A stretch of DNA of 64,000 nucleotides from Methylorubrum suomiense (GCF_022179765.1 NZ_BPRE01000013.1:62001-126000), one strand, 5' to 3'; positions 19,363-28,432 are shown, counted from the stretch's first letter. Numbers and translations: made by a program. The notes: generated by a model from the letters alone, not told the origin.

Positions 19363-20100
19363 TTATCGGCCGGACGACGCTTCGATGCGCTCGAAGGTGA
19401 GGTAGCTCGGCAGGCGACCGGCCGCGAGCGCCTTGGCCTCGTAGCGGGTGCCGGGCCAGCCGGGGAAGGGCTTGCGCCAGTCGTCGGCCTGACGCGCGGT
19501 CCAGCGCAATGACGGGCAGCGGGCCGCCCGCACCAGCGTCCAGCCCACGTAATCGTCGATATCGGAGGCGAAACGGAAATGTCCGCCGGGTCGCAGCACG
19601 CGGGCGATCTCGGCCAGCGACGCGTCGGAAACGAAGCGGCGCTTGCGCTGGCGGCGCTTCGGCCAGGGATCGGGATAGAGCAGATAGACCCGCGCCAGCG
19701 AGGCATCCGGCAGGGCGGCGAGCAGCGCCGTCGCGTCCTCGTCCCAGACGCGGACATTGCGAAGGCCGCCATCGTCCACGGCGCGCAGCAGCTTGACCAC
19801 GCCGTTGACGAAGGGCTCGCAGCCGATGATGCCGGCACTCGGATGGGCGGTCGCCTGGGCGGCGAGATGCTCGCCGCCGCCGAAGCCGATCTCCAGCCAG
19901 ACCTCGTCCACCGGAACCGGGAACAGGGCAGGGGGATCGAGAGGGGCACCATTCTCCGGGATCGCGACGCGCAATTCCGGAAGCAGCGCGTCGAGGCGCT
20001 GCTCCTGACCCGGCCGCAGCCGTTTGCCCTTGCGGCGCCCGTAGAAGGCCCGCTCGTCGGTCCCACCCGCCCCGGGAGGGATGGTCTCATCCCTCTCCAT
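19363..20100 (-). CDS. trmB: tRNA (guanine-N7-)-methyltransferase
   Basis: 245 residues. The SAM-binding motif WLEIGFGGGEH lies near residue 70, and the TrmB-specific motif YPDPWPKRRQRKRRF follows near 145. The enzyme makes m7G46 in tRNA variable loops. It is 12 bases downstream of metK, whose product supplies its SAM, so the two are surely cotranscribed. The N-terminal 40 residues (basic, GRRKGKRLRPGQ) are normal for the family. Confidence 0.95.
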   Translation of the reverse strand: MERDETIPPGAGGTDERAFYGRRKGKRLRPGQEQRLDALLPELRVAIPENGAPLDPPALFPVPVDEVWLEIGFGGGEHLAAQATAHPSAGIIGCEPFVNGVVKLLRAVDDGGLRNVRVWDEDATALLAALPDASLARVYLLYPDPWPKRRQRKRRFVSDASLAEIARVLRPGGHFRFASDIDDYVGWTLVRAARCPSLRWTARQADDWRKPFPGWPGTRYEAKALAAGRLPSYLTFERIEASSGR

Positions 20101-20112
20101 GGCGGATCAGGA

Positions 20113-21288
20113 TCAGAAGGCCGACTTCAGCTTGTCGGCGAGGTCGGTCTTCTCCCAGGAGAAGCCGCCATCGGCATCCGGCTCGCGGCCGAAATGGCCG
20201 TAGGCCGAGGTGCGGGCGTAGATCGGCTTGTTGAGCTGAAGCGCCGTGCGGATGCCGCGGGGCGACAGGTCGAGGGCATCCATCAGGACCGACTCGAGCT
20301 TGGCCTCGTCGACCGTGCCGGTGCCGTGCAGATCGACATAGATCGACAGGGGCTTGGCGACGCCGATGGCGTAGGAGAGCTGAATCGTGGCGCGGCGGGC
20401 GAGGCCGGCAGCGACCACGTTCTTGGCGAGGTAGCGGGCCGCGTAGGCCGCCGAGCGATCGACCTTGGTCGGATCCTTGCCCGAGAAGGCGCCGCCGCCG
20501 TGGGGCGCCGCGCCGCCATAGGTGTCGACGATGATCTTGCGGCCGGTGAGGCCGGCATCGCCGTCGGGGCCGCCGATCACGAACTTGCCGGTCGGGTTGA
20601 CGTGCCACACCGTCTTCTCGGTCACCCAATCCTGCGGCAGGGCCGCGCGAATATAGGGCTCGACGATCGCGCGGACGTCGGCCGAGTCGAGGGACTCGTC
20701 GAGGTGCTGGGTCGAGAGCACGATCTGGGTCGCCTCGACCGGTCGACCGTTGGCGTAACGGACCGTCACCTGGCTCTTGGCATCGGGACCGAGCTTCGCG
20801 GCGTCGCCCTGCTGGGCCTTGCGGGCGTCGGCGAGGTCCTTGAGGATCTTGTGGGCGTAGTAGATCGGGGCCGGCATCAGGGCCGGGGTCTCGTCGGCGG
20901 CATAGCCGAACATGATGCCCTGGTCGCCCGCGCCCTCGTCCTTGTTGCCTGCAGCGTCCACGCCCTGGGCGATGTCGGCCGACTGCGCGTGCAGATAGAT
21001 CGCGACGTCGTTGTTCTTCCAATGGAAGCCGGACTGCTCGTAGCCGATGTCCTTCACGGCCTCGCGCGTCAGCTCTTCCAGGTCCTTGAAGGTCACGGAA
21101 TCGGGGCCGCGCACCTCACCGGCGATGACGATGCGGTTCGTGGTCGTCAGCGTCTCGACGCCGAGCCGGGCCTCCGGCATCGCGGCGATGTAGGCATCGA
21201 CCACGGTGTCCGAGATGCGATCGCTCACCTTGTCGGGGTGGCCTTCGGACACGGATTCGCTGGTGAACAGGAAGTCTGAGCGCGGCAT
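20113..21288 (-). CDS. metK: S-adenosylmethionine synthase
   Basis: 391 residues, full length. The start FLFTSESVSEGHPDK includes the ATP-binding SEGHPDK, GIMFGYA is the signature hexapeptide region, and GGGAFSGKDPTKVDRSAAY is the second signature. It joins ATP and methionine to SAM. The 150-base leader (21289-21441) separates it from the upstream Xre gene. I compared that leader with the SAM-II consensus from memory and did not find a match. Confidence 0.97.
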   Translation of the reverse strand: MPRSDFLFTSESVSEGHPDKVSDRISDTVVDAYIAAMPEARLGVETLTTTNRIVIAGEVRGPDSVTFKDLEELTREAVKDIGYEQSGFHWKNNDVAIYLHAQSADIAQGVDAAGNKDEGAGDQGIMFGYAADETPALMPAPIYYAHKILKDLADARKAQQGDAAKLGPDAKSQVTVRYANGRPVEATQIVLSTQHLDESLDSADVRAIVEPYIRAALPQDWVTEKTVWHVNPTGKFVIGGPDGDAGLTGRKIIVDTYGGAAPHGGGAFSGKDPTKVDRSAAYAARYLAKNVVAAGLARRATIQLSYAIGVAKPLSIYVDLHGTGTVDEAKLESVLMDALDLSPRGIRTALQLNKPIYARTSAYGHFGREPDADGGFSWEKTDLADKLKSAF

Positions 21289-21441
21289 CGGACGGAACCC
21301 CCGATCGCCGGGCGCGCGCCTTGGCGGCAGCGCTTGACCCGGTCATTAAGGAGCTCGGCTTGTCGCACCGTCGTTCAGAACGGTCAACCCGCCATGCCGG
21401 AAACGTCCGTTATAACGAACGCCGCCCCAGGCGACGGCCCC

Positions 21442-21849
21442 TCAGCTCCTCAACTCGCGGCCGAACGCCTCGATCGCGGCCGACAATTCCCGCCGCTGCT
21501 CCTCGCTGAAACTCTCGGAGACCTGCCGAGCGAAGGCGCGGGCGAGATTCGACCAGGGATCGGCCACCAGGGCTTGCTGCGGCGCCTCGCAGAAGCCGCG
21601 CTCGTAGGACTGGTCGGGGTGGGGGATGCCATCGAGAAAGTCGGAGACGGGCGTGCCGGTCATGCGGCTGAGGATGGCGAGATGGATCGCGCTGATCCGG
21701 TTGACGCCCTTCTCGTATTTCTGGAGCTGCGCCGCCGACATCCCGAAACTGTCGGCCACGGCTCGCTGGGTCAGCCGCGACCGCTTGCGTTGCTCAGCGA
21801 TGCGCCGACCCAGAATGATGTCGCGCTCATCGGTCTTCTGCCCTGCCAT
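21442..21849 (-). CDS. Xre-family regulator upstream of metK
   Basis: 135 residues. The HTH is at about residues 18-70 (QRAVADSFGMSAAQLQKYEKG); the C-terminal half is acidic and helical, ending in SFSEEQRRELSAAIEAFGREL. The frame is open upstream for another 160 codons, but that extension is low-complexity and includes the neighbour's DNA, so I chose the ATG at 21849. From memory, many Rhizobiales have the order lnt, Xre regulator, metK, trmB, so this is probably a host gene and not the phage repressor. If so, the prophage sits just upstream of it and lnt should reappear beyond the prophage. Confidence 0.75.
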   Translation of the reverse strand: MAGQKTDERDIILGRRIAEQRKRSRLTQRAVADSFGMSAAQLQKYEKGVNRISAIHLAILSRMTGTPVSDFLDGIPHPDQSYERGFCEAPQQALVADPWSNLARAFARQVSESFSEEQRRELSAAIEAFGRELRS

Positions 21850-21956
21850 AATCGTCCCGCACGGCCCTACCCTCGCAATCTGGTTCGAACGAATCGGACC
21901 GGGGCGCAAGCCTGGGAAGTGGCCTAGGGAACAACACCCACAGAAAATCTCATTTG

Positions 21957-22199
21957 TTAAATGATGGTGGTCGCCTCTCCACATGTGTGGGCCATTGTCA
22001 CCGGTTCCTCGTCGCGCGGCGACGGCTCGTAACCGCACCAGACGCAGGTGCCGAGGGCGGCGATCCGCGCCCCATTCCGCTGCGAGCAGAGGGGACAAAT
22101 CAGGAGCGTCAATCGATCGGACGAGCGGAGAGCCAATCCGCGCCCGAGGAAGGTGACGTGGTGGGTTTCCGTCGAGTTGGTGTCGGTGTCGTTGCTCAT
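21957..22199 (-). CDS. Zinc-ribbon small protein
   Basis: 80 residues from the ATG at 22199, preceded by AGGGCGGG. Two CxxC pairs (CPLC and CVWC) make a zinc ribbon; the rest is unremarkable. It lies between the integrase and the host Xre gene, so it is either the last gene of the phage leftward arm or a host gene. The integrase side has a 131-base gap. No function is proposed. Confidence 0.5.
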   Translation of the reverse strand: MSNDTDTNSTETHHVTFLGRGLALRSSDRLTLLICPLCSQRNGARIAALGTCVWCGYEPSPRDEEPVTMAHTCGEATTII

Positions 22200-22330
22200 G
22201 CCCGCCCTGGACGGCAACGCAAGACGGTGCCGGATCGGCGGACCAACGGCCGAGCTGTCCGCGGGTTGCACGGAGAGAGGCCGAGGGCGGGGGATGGCGT
22301 CCCCGGGAGGAGTGCGCCGAGTGCAGCCCA

Positions 22331-23461
22331 TCAATGACTTGGATCATTGTGGGACCTCGTTTTGGACCTATCGGACTCTACACTTTTCGGCGCTGAGGTC
22401 CCACCGTTTTCTTCCGCCTTTTTGCGGTTTGGCAGCAGTGCCATGCCGGCATCCGCGAGCCCCCGCATCTGTGCGGCCTTGGTGTACCTCTGCACCTCCC
22501 CAAGGGTCTGGTGGCCGGTGATGGCCATGATCTCGTGCGGTGTCGCTCCGCGCTCGGCGAGGCGTGCCGCCGTGGCCTTGCGCAGGCCGTGGGCAGAGCA
22601 GTGACTAAGCCCGGCTTGGTCGCACCATTCGCGGAAGCGATTGCCGAAGCCGGCCACGGAAAACGGCTTTCCATATTCCGTAATCAGGTAGGTGTCGCCC
22701 TTGACCGTGCTGGCGGCGATCACCTCGGCCAGATCGGGATGGACCGGGATGTCCATGTGAACGGGGTTGCGGTGCTCGTTCTTCGCTTGCGTGTAGACGA
22801 TGCGCTCACCTCGGAAGTGCGAGGGGCCGAGCCTCACGACGTCCTCACGGCGGCAAGCGGTGTAGAGCAGAAGGGCCATGGCGAGGCGCTGCTTTGTCCC
22901 GATGGGCCAGCGCTCCTCGAAATCGGCGACCTCAATCAAGCTCCACGAGTGGTGACCCTTCGCGACGTACTTGATCCGTTTCACCTCTCGTGTGGGATCA
23001 GTATCGACTAGGTCATTCTCTTTGGCGAATTCGAACAGCGAGCGGAGCGCCTTCAGCATGTTGTTGGCAGCGGCCGGCGTGTCGGCCTTCTCATCGCGCA
23101 GCTTCCGAACGTGGCGCGGAGCGATGGCTGCCAGTTGTTTGTCTCCATGCGTAGCGGCAATCTCGTCGAGCGCTCGGCGCTGCCAGCCCTGCGTGGACTT
23201 ATCGAGCCGCTTGAAGGTGGCCTTGTCGTTGAAGTAGTGGTGGCAGGCGTAGGCGAACGTGCCCTTGATCTCGTGCGGCTTCTTCGTCGGCTTGGCGACA
23301 GGCTTCCGTTTCTCGGCCGCCTCGTAGGCCTCCCTGAATTCCAGCGAACCCGGCTTTTCAGGCAGGCGCACCTTCGGCTCGGGACGGCGGCGAAAATAGT
23401 ACCGCACATTCCCGTGACGATCGACATCAGACACGACGTAGGGCAGCTTGATCACCGCCAT
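22331..23461 (-). CDS. int: Tyrosine-family phage integrase
   Basis: 376 residues. The catalytic set is visible: Arg in TACRREDVVRL, HGLRK, and the pair His/Tyr in GHQTLGEVQRYTKA. The N-terminal half supplies the core-binding domain and an arm-type segment (VVSDVDRHGNVRYYFRRRP). It catalyses insertion and excision of the prophage. The start overlaps almost directly with the stop of the AlpA-like gene (5 bases apart), so integrase is the last gene of the leftward operon. It is typical of alphaproteobacterial prophage integrases. Confidence 0.95.
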   Translation of the reverse strand: MAVIKLPYVVSDVDRHGNVRYYFRRRPEPKVRLPEKPGSLEFREAYEAAEKRKPVAKPTKKPHEIKGTFAYACHHYFNDKATFKRLDKSTQGWQRRALDEIAATHGDKQLAAIAPRHVRKLRDEKADTPAAANNMLKALRSLFEFAKENDLVDTDPTREVKRIKYVAKGHHSWSLIEVADFEERWPIGTKQRLAMALLLYTACRREDVVRLGPSHFRGERIVYTQAKNEHRNPVHMDIPVHPDLAEVIAASTVKGDTYLITEYGKPFSVAGFGNRFREWCDQAGLSHCSAHGLRKATAARLAERGATPHEIMAITGHQTLGEVQRYTKAAQMRGLADAGMALLPNRKKAEENGGTSAPKSVESDRSKTRSHNDPSH

Positions 23462-23466
23462 TGCAC

Positions 23467-23709
23467 TCAGTCCCACTCGTTGACCTCCCCATCGTCCAAG
23501 AGGCTGTCGAGTGCGGCGTCAAGCTTCCGGATGTCCCACACCACGCATCCGTCGATCCGCCACGGCTTCGGCATGCGGCGGTCGCGGACCATCTCGTCGT
23601 ACTTGGTCGGACTGACGCCGACGTAGCGGGCGGCCTCTTCACGACGGAGGCCCCGGCGAGGCGCGACTTCGATCCGCGAGGGGTGATCGAGTTGAGGGGC
23701 CCTACCCAT
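23467..23709 (-). CDS. AlpA/MerR-type excisionase-like protein
   Basis: 80 residues. The HTH core GLRREEAARYVGVSPTKYDEM followed by WRIDGCVVWDIRKLDAAL is the AlpA/excisionase pattern. A very good ribosome binding site (AAGGAGGG) precedes the ATG at 23709. Its place directly before integrase fits a recombination directionality factor; it could also regulate transcription. Confidence 0.8.
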   Translation of the reverse strand: MGRAPQLDHPSRIEVAPRRGLRREEAARYVGVSPTKYDEMVRDRRMPKPWRIDGCVVWDIRKLDAALDSLLDDGEVNEWD

Positions 23710-23905
23710 GCCGATCTCCCTCCTTGCGGTGGTTGAGGGCGGCGCGGCCCTTGTCGGTGATGCGGATGCAACGCGGTCGGTCAAATGCAATGAGCCGCCG
23801 ACGCAGCAGTCGATCTTCCGTCACCGGGTGAACGAATAGGAGTGCGCCGCCTTTTCCAGCGACGAAGCTAAGTGCGCGAGTTTGCGCTTCCGTCAGCCTA
23901 CGCAT
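23702..23905 (-). CDS. Small phage protein, 67 aa, winged-helix-like
   Basis: MRRLTEAQTRALSFVAGKGG... with a later CIRITDKGRAALNHRK resembles the recognition wing of a small winged helix (ITDKGR is common in such proteins). It overlaps the next gene by 8 bases and the gene before by 8, so it is translationally coupled in the leftward operon. Function unknown. Confidence 0.6.
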   Translation of the reverse strand: MRRLTEAQTRALSFVAGKGGALLFVHPVTEDRLLRRRLIAFDRPRCIRITDKGRAALNHRKEGDRHG

Positions 23906-24233
23906 CGCCGTCCTCCTTCCGTGCGGGGGACAGGGGGAGGGCCCGAACCACCTGTGCTGCATAGTTCCCGTCAAGCGGTCGGTATCCGTTGCCCGGCGGG
24001 CCACCGGGGCGTCCGTAGAGAAACAGGATTTGGCTCGGCAGTGAGCCGACAGCGTGGGCTGCCCTCTCCCGCATCTCCCGCGCCCCGTCCTCGCGGTCCT
24101 GTGCCCGGAGCGCGGCGAGACGCATCAAAGCCAGCCTCGCTTCGTCCATCAGGTCGGCGCAGGCTTGCGGCTCATCAATCGTGCTCATCCGATCCAGACG
24201 GTCGCAAAGGTCTTCGATCTCGCGATCAGACAT
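23898..24233 (-). CDS. Phage hypothetical protein, 111 aa
   Basis: The product starts MSDREIEDLCDRLDRMSTID, is mostly helical and has a conserved-looking end PLDGNYAAQVVRALPLSPA. It overlaps the following gene by 8 bases. The frame runs further upstream but the ATG at 24233 is the first sensible start. No function recognised. Confidence 0.6.
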   Translation of the reverse strand: MSDREIEDLCDRLDRMSTIDEPQACADLMDEARLALMRLAALRAQDREDGAREMRERAAHAVGSLPSQILFLYGRPGGPPGNGYRPLDGNYAAQVVRALPLSPARKEDGDA

Positions 24234-24268
24234 CTGCTGCTCCCTCGGCTTGGGCGATGCATCTTGGA

Positions 24269-24574
24269 TCACAGCACGACCCTCCGACCCGGATAGGCTT
24301 CCGCGTAGGCGCCCAGCACGCGGGCGAGCTGGCCAGGAAGCATCTTGCCGTTGGCGTCGAAGGCGTCGGGCACCAATTTTCGGAATTCTGCTGACTGCCG
24401 GGCCTTGCTCATCTGCAAGGGGCACTCAAGCACGGTCTGGATCGTGATGGGTCCGCCGTCGTGCCAAGACTTATCTGCGGCGCAGGCTTCTGGCCGGGCT
24501 CGATCCACCCACAGCGGATAGGCGTTTGGGTCGCCGCAGATCGGACACGGCGGCTTTGGAAGACGCTCAGCCAT
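24269..24574 (-). CDS. Phage protein with N-terminal zinc-binding Cys pair
   Basis: 101 residues. CPICGDPNAYPLWVD near the N-terminus and a single later Cys pair suggest a small zinc knuckle. The rest (FRKLVPDAFDANGKMLPGQLARVL) is soluble and helical. It overlaps the upstream gene's stop by 8 bases. Function unknown. Confidence 0.6.
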   Translation of the reverse strand: MAERLPKPPCPICGDPNAYPLWVDRARPEACAADKSWHDGGPITIQTVLECPLQMSKARQSAEFRKLVPDAFDANGKMLPGQLARVLGAYAEAYPGRRVVL

Positions 24575-25205
24575 GATCGCTCCCCTCCGTCTCGGCCTTG
24601 ACGGCGGCGCGGGCGAGGGCGGTGTATCGACCGTACGCGAGACGGCGCACCCTCTTGCGGCGCGTAAGGTAGCCAAGCGCGTTGTAGACCTGCTTCTCTA
24701 GGGCATCTGGATCTCGCGCTTGCACGGTAGCGATGATCTCGTCAGCGGTGCGGTCAGGATCGACGTCAAAGAGGCTATCGACGAACCGAAGGAGATCGCT
24801 GCCGAGCGGTAGCGCCGTAGCTTTGCGCAGGCTTTCCCTCAGCGCCTCCACCTCGGCAGAGAGGCGGTCGGCGCGGGCTTCTGCGGCGGTGATGCGCTGA
24901 TAGACGGCCTCGCCGTGCTTGGCGGTGTCGGCTTCATCTGGCGCGTCGCCGCAGATGGATGAGCAGCAGACCGGGCAGACGATATCGTCCGCGATCAGGC
25001 CGCCGCCATTGCCGCAATGCTCCGACGATCCGACCCAACCGCAATGCTCGCACTCGGTCAGGTAAAAGCGCTTGCGCACGGGGATGGGTGCCGGTGCTGG
25101 CTGGCGGAAATTCTCGGCCTCAGCAAGAATGGCCTCGGCCTCTTCAAGGGTTGGCTCACCGTCCTCCATCCCCTCGCGCAGCGTGTCGCGGTTAGCGGGG
25201 GTCAT
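24567..25205 (-). CDS. Phage protein with zinc ribbon and coiled coil
   Basis: 212 residues. A treble-clef-like zinc ribbon is formed by CEHCGW, CPVCC and nearby Cys at residues 52-85, followed by a coiled coil (ITAAEARADRLSAEVEALRESL) and a basic helical end LGYLTRRKRVRRLAYGRYT that may bind nucleic acid. Overlaps its neighbours by 8 and 4 bases. A regulatory or DNA-binding role is a guess. Confidence 0.55.
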   Translation of the reverse strand: MTPANRDTLREGMEDGEPTLEEAEAILAEAENFRQPAPAPIPVRKRFYLTECEHCGWVGSSEHCGNGGGLIADDIVCPVCCSSICGDAPDEADTAKHGEAVYQRITAAEARADRLSAEVEALRESLRKATALPLGSDLLRFVDSLFDVDPDRTADEIIATVQARDPDALEKQVYNALGYLTRRKRVRRLAYGRYTALARAAVKAETEGSDHG

Positions 25206-26662
25206 GGGCGGCTCCCCTCAGCGTCGGCGCGGGTGGGGGTGGCCTCGCCAAGGCGCCGCAAGTTTTGCTCAGCGTAGATGTGCAGGAACGAGCCGCCGCC
25301 TTCGGCTTTATGCTCGACCACGTATCGCCGAGCGCCCGTCGTCATCGTTGCTTGGCCGACAATGATGCCACTGAGCCGATAGTCTCCAGTGACCTTGGAA
25401 ACTTTCTCGCCCAGATTGAAAGCCTCCCCGCCCGCTGCGGGCTCGGGTGCGGCGGGTGCGGTGGCGAGGGCGCGGACCTCGGCGATAATGTTACGTTTGG
25501 CGATCAAAAGGTCAGCTTCGCAACGTATTGCGTTTTCCCGCGCGCCTACCTTCCTCATAATGTCGTTGATGTCCGACGCTTCGTGGATGCCAGAGGATGC
25601 CGCGCTGTAGGCGGCCTCCGCACGGGCAAGGTTTCGCTCGGCTGCGTCGAACACTTCCAGCAGTCTGCGGAGGTTGCCTTTCACATCCCCGGCGCTGGCC
25701 GGAGGGGTGGGGGCGGTATCGATCTTCGTCAGCAGCAGTTCACCGAACTCCGTCATAAGATCTTCGATCACGGGCTTGTGGTAGCCGTTCCTGCGCTGAA
25801 ATTCCGCAAGCGCCTCGGCCACCGGCTGACTGACTACCGTCTCTCCCTCCTCGGCCGCCCCCTCGGCCGCCCGCCCGGACGGCGGGGCGTCGGCGATGAG
25901 GGTGCGGACGTAGTTCGCTGCGGCCACGAAGAATTTGGCATCGGCAAGCGCAGCAAGTGCCTCTCGACCGTCTGCCGTAGCGAAGGCAAACAGGCTGGGG
26001 CAGGTCGGCGCGTCCACAATCACGCAACTTTTCTCGTCGTAGCGCTTGCGCACACCAGAGACGCTGAATGGGCCGGTCGAGGCCGCCTCTGACAGCCGCC
26101 GCACGACCTCCGGCACTACGGCCGGGGATGGGGATCGGGACGCGAGGGCGGCGGTGAGTTCGGGGTGATCAAGCGCTGCCTCAACGACGTCGCGAATGCC
26201 CTCAGACAGATCAGCGTAAAACGCGAGCTTGTCTTCATAGGACGCGTGTTCTCGCAGCCAGTCGCCCATCGCAAGGCGTTCGGCCATCTCGCTTGACCAG
26301 ATCGTCATCTGCTCTTCGTGGCAGACACGCTCGGCCAGATCAGCCGGGTTGGTTGTGGCCTCTGCTGTCGGTTCAGCGCCCATCACGAAATACGACTGGA
26401 ACGGCTTGTCTACGCGCAGCCATCCCTCGCCTTCAATATGCGTGAGCAGCCGACACTGCCCCTCCTGCGTGGCGCAGAAGTCGAGCGCTTCTGCCAGCGT
26501 GGCAAAATTCTTTCCGAACAAGTAGCCCGTGTCGCGGGCCGCGCTAATCTCGTGCCGGACGTGCCACTGGCCGACAATCGGATGATGGTCCGGCTCGCGC
26601 CACTTGTTGTGGGATGTCGTATCCTCTGCGGAGGTAGCCCCCGCTTGTGTGGTGGGGGTCAT
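25202..26662 (-). CDS. Large phage hypothetical protein, 486 aa
   Basis: Several segments can be seen: an N-terminal region with WHVRHEISAARDTGYLFGKNF, a middle of Ala-rich helices, and a C-terminal beta domain (EKVSKVTGDYRLSGIIVGQ, then ARRYVVEHKAEGGGSFLHI) that recurs as a stand-alone module in phage proteins. The modular look suggests that several small phage genes fused or accreted. It is stop-to-start adjacent to the 183-residue gene upstream. Function unknown. Confidence 0.55.
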   Translation of the reverse strand: MTPTTQAGATSAEDTTSHNKWREPDHHPIVGQWHVRHEISAARDTGYLFGKNFATLAEALDFCATQEGQCRLLTHIEGEGWLRVDKPFQSYFVMGAEPTAEATTNPADLAERVCHEEQMTIWSSEMAERLAMGDWLREHASYEDKLAFYADLSEGIRDVVEAALDHPELTAALASRSPSPAVVPEVVRRLSEAASTGPFSVSGVRKRYDEKSCVIVDAPTCPSLFAFATADGREALAALADAKFFVAAANYVRTLIADAPPSGRAAEGAAEEGETVVSQPVAEALAEFQRRNGYHKPVIEDLMTEFGELLLTKIDTAPTPPASAGDVKGNLRRLLEVFDAAERNLARAEAAYSAASSGIHEASDINDIMRKVGARENAIRCEADLLIAKRNIIAEVRALATAPAAPEPAAGGEAFNLGEKVSKVTGDYRLSGIIVGQATMTTGARRYVVEHKAEGGGSFLHIYAEQNLRRLGEATPTRADAEGSRP

Positions 26663-27214
26663 TCAAGCCTCCGACTGCTTATCGGCGTCGGCAGCGCCAC
26701 GCCCGTGCCAGACCTTCAACAGGTGCTCTTCGGCGTCGCGGTGCCGGATGCCGAGGTGCTTTAGGGCGTAGTTGAAGCCCTCAGCGAACCCGCGGCGATG
26801 GCCATGGCGGTCGGCGGAGATGTAATCTCGCATGCCGTAGCGCCGGGCCCGAGATACACCGTCCCAGACGGTGACCTTGTAGGCACCGCGAGAGCCAGGC
26901 TCAGCAGAGATGAATTGAGAGTAGCCATCGGCTCCGCCGAGCGGCACAGTCCGCCACCATTCGTGCCGTGCTTCTAGCGGACGGACGAAACGGACATCGT
27001 ATTCCAGATTGGCGCCAGTCTGCTTATTGCAGGCTTCTGCAAAGTCGTAGCGTGCAACGTGCCCTCGACAGTAGAAGCCCATCAGGTCGCCGCCGTCCGG
27101 CCCGGCTTCGCGCAACTCATCTATCGCGCTCAGCGGATCGAACTTGCGCAGTGTGCCGAGATCGTCCGTGAAAGATTGTTCGGAGGCTACAGCCTCCCCA
27201 TTGGCAGAGGTCAT
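26663..27214 (-). CDS. Phage hypothetical protein, 183 aa
   Basis: ATG at 27214 overlaps the preceding stop as TGATG; a GTG one codon earlier is an alternative. The middle holds DLMGFYCRGHVARYDFAEAC, and the end RHRDAEEHLLKVWHGRG is charged and helical. No domain is recognised. Confidence 0.55.
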   Translation of the reverse strand: MTSANGEAVASEQSFTDDLGTLRKFDPLSAIDELREAGPDGGDLMGFYCRGHVARYDFAEACNKQTGANLEYDVRFVRPLEARHEWWRTVPLGGADGYSQFISAEPGSRGAYKVTVWDGVSRARRYGMRDYISADRHGHRRGFAEGFNYALKHLGIRHRDAEEHLLKVWHGRGAADADKQSEA

Positions 27215-27939
27215 CACCGTCTCTCCGTGGCTGTCAGATCGTGATCGGCTGTCGCGGCATGGTCGCCCGCGGGGTGGGGCGGGGAGTCACAAACGGGGGC
27301 GTTGGCCAGTTCGAGCCGCGCGTTTGGAGGCGCGCCCTCCGTCATGGCGCGCTCAATGGGCCACCCACGGCGTAGGCGGTAGATCAGCGTGTTCGGCTTG
27401 TGGCCAAGACGCTCAGCCCACTCGTAAACAGTGTAATTGAAACCTCGCCATTCAACACGGTGATTGTTTCGGCGGTTGCGCTGTTGCTCAACTCGCGTAG
27501 CCCAGCGACAATTATCGGGTGAATAGCTGCCGTTGACATTTTCTCGCTCGATTTCCAGAGAGGGATCAAAGCCCTCGGCCATATCTTCTGCAAACGACTT
27601 GAACTCCTTCCATCGCTCGCAGACAGAAATTCCTCGTCCTCCGTAGTTGTGATAGTCGCAGTGGGTCTCGCGAGTGCATCGATCAAGCATTCCGCGCCAC
27701 CGTCGATAGAGCGGCGTGTGTGTAGCTCCATGCTTACGCGGTCGAGACGAGGCTTCGGCAATGCCGCAGCCGCACGACTTGGTGGAGCCTTGCTTAAGAG
27801 ATGAGCCGCGGACGAGTGATGTCCCGCCACAATCACACTGTATACGCCACATAACGGCTCCGTGATTGTCGCGACCTTCTTCCGCCACAATAACGGCTTT
27901 ACCGAACCTACGTCCCTGATAATCAATTTTGCTTGGCAT
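27214..27939 (-). CDS. HNH/AP2-type phage endonuclease-like protein
   Basis: 241 residues. The region YHNYGGRGISVCERWKEF followed by SYSPDNCRWATRVEQQRNRR is the hallmark of a phage family related to HNH homing endonucleases. An N-terminal zinc-like part (CDCGG, CGCG) and a C-terminal DNA-binding part (NTLIYRLRRGWPIERAM) flank it. It may be a free-standing homing nuclease that spreads among phages. The ATG at 27939 was chosen because the preceding frame is low-complexity and overlaps DUF4326. Confidence 0.75.
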   Translation of the reverse strand: MPSKIDYQGRRFGKAVIVAEEGRDNHGAVMWRIQCDCGGTSLVRGSSLKQGSTKSCGCGIAEASSRPRKHGATHTPLYRRWRGMLDRCTRETHCDYHNYGGRGISVCERWKEFKSFAEDMAEGFDPSLEIERENVNGSYSPDNCRWATRVEQQRNRRNNHRVEWRGFNYTVYEWAERLGHKPNTLIYRLRRGWPIERAMTEGAPPNARLELANAPVCDSPPHPAGDHAATADHDLTATERR

Positions 27940-28432
27940 CGACAGCCTCGCACACCAGTGAATTACTGAGTTCAAGCAAAGCATCCGCATGACACGGGCT
28001 GCACTCGCAGCAGTGGATGCCGAATGGCTTACCAGCCGCATGATCAGGGCAGAGAGCGCACCAGCAACCGAGGTTTTTCCCGCGGAGACTTGGAAGGTCC
28101 GCTAGCATCCGAGCGACGGCTGCTTCCCCGCGCCCATTGTTGCCGACCAAGATCGTCAGGACTGCATGTCGGCGGCGGCTTGGTGGCTGCTTAAAAAGCC
28201 GCTTGAACCGATCGACTGCGCTCTGATGCTCCTCGACGAAGCCAGTGTTGATAACAGGAAACGGGTTGCCCCACTTGGACGGCCGCGCCACGTTGACCGC
28301 CGGCAGTCCATTGACCGCCCGGCTATGCGCTTGAAGGTCGAAACCCTTCTTCCGGCTGAGTTGCAGGCGCACGGGCTTCCCGCCCTCGCTCGCCCGGTCC
28401 TGTGCTCTCTCAATGGGGGATGCGAGGTTCAT
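27923..28432 (-). CDS. DUF4326 protein
   Basis: 169 residues. NVARPSKWGNPFPV and LRGKNLGCWCALCPDHAAG, followed by CHADALLEL, are the conserved parts of DUF4326, a small family common in phages whose members are thought to act on nucleotides or nucleic acids but without proven function. Overlaps both neighbours slightly. Confidence 0.8.
   Translation of the reverse strand: MNLASPIERAQDRASEGGKPVRLQLSRKKGFDLQAHSRAVNGLPAVNVARPSKWGNPFPVINTGFVEEHQSAVDRFKRLFKQPPSRRRHAVLTILVGNNGRGEAAVARMLADLPSLRGKNLGCWCALCPDHAAGKPFGIHCCECSPCHADALLELSNSLVCEAVDAKQN

Noticed and set aside
19579..21279. A 566-codon open frame opposite trmB and metK
   Set aside because: Crosses two well-identified genes on the other strand and resembles no protein.
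21289..21441. A SAM riboswitch in the metK leader
   Set aside because: The leader was compared from memory with SAM-II and SAM/SAH consensus elements and the conserved loops were not found. A covariance-model search would settle it.
21850..22330. A tRNA gene as phage attachment site
   Set aside because: No cloverleaf with T-loop GGTTCGA-like sequence was seen near the integrase.
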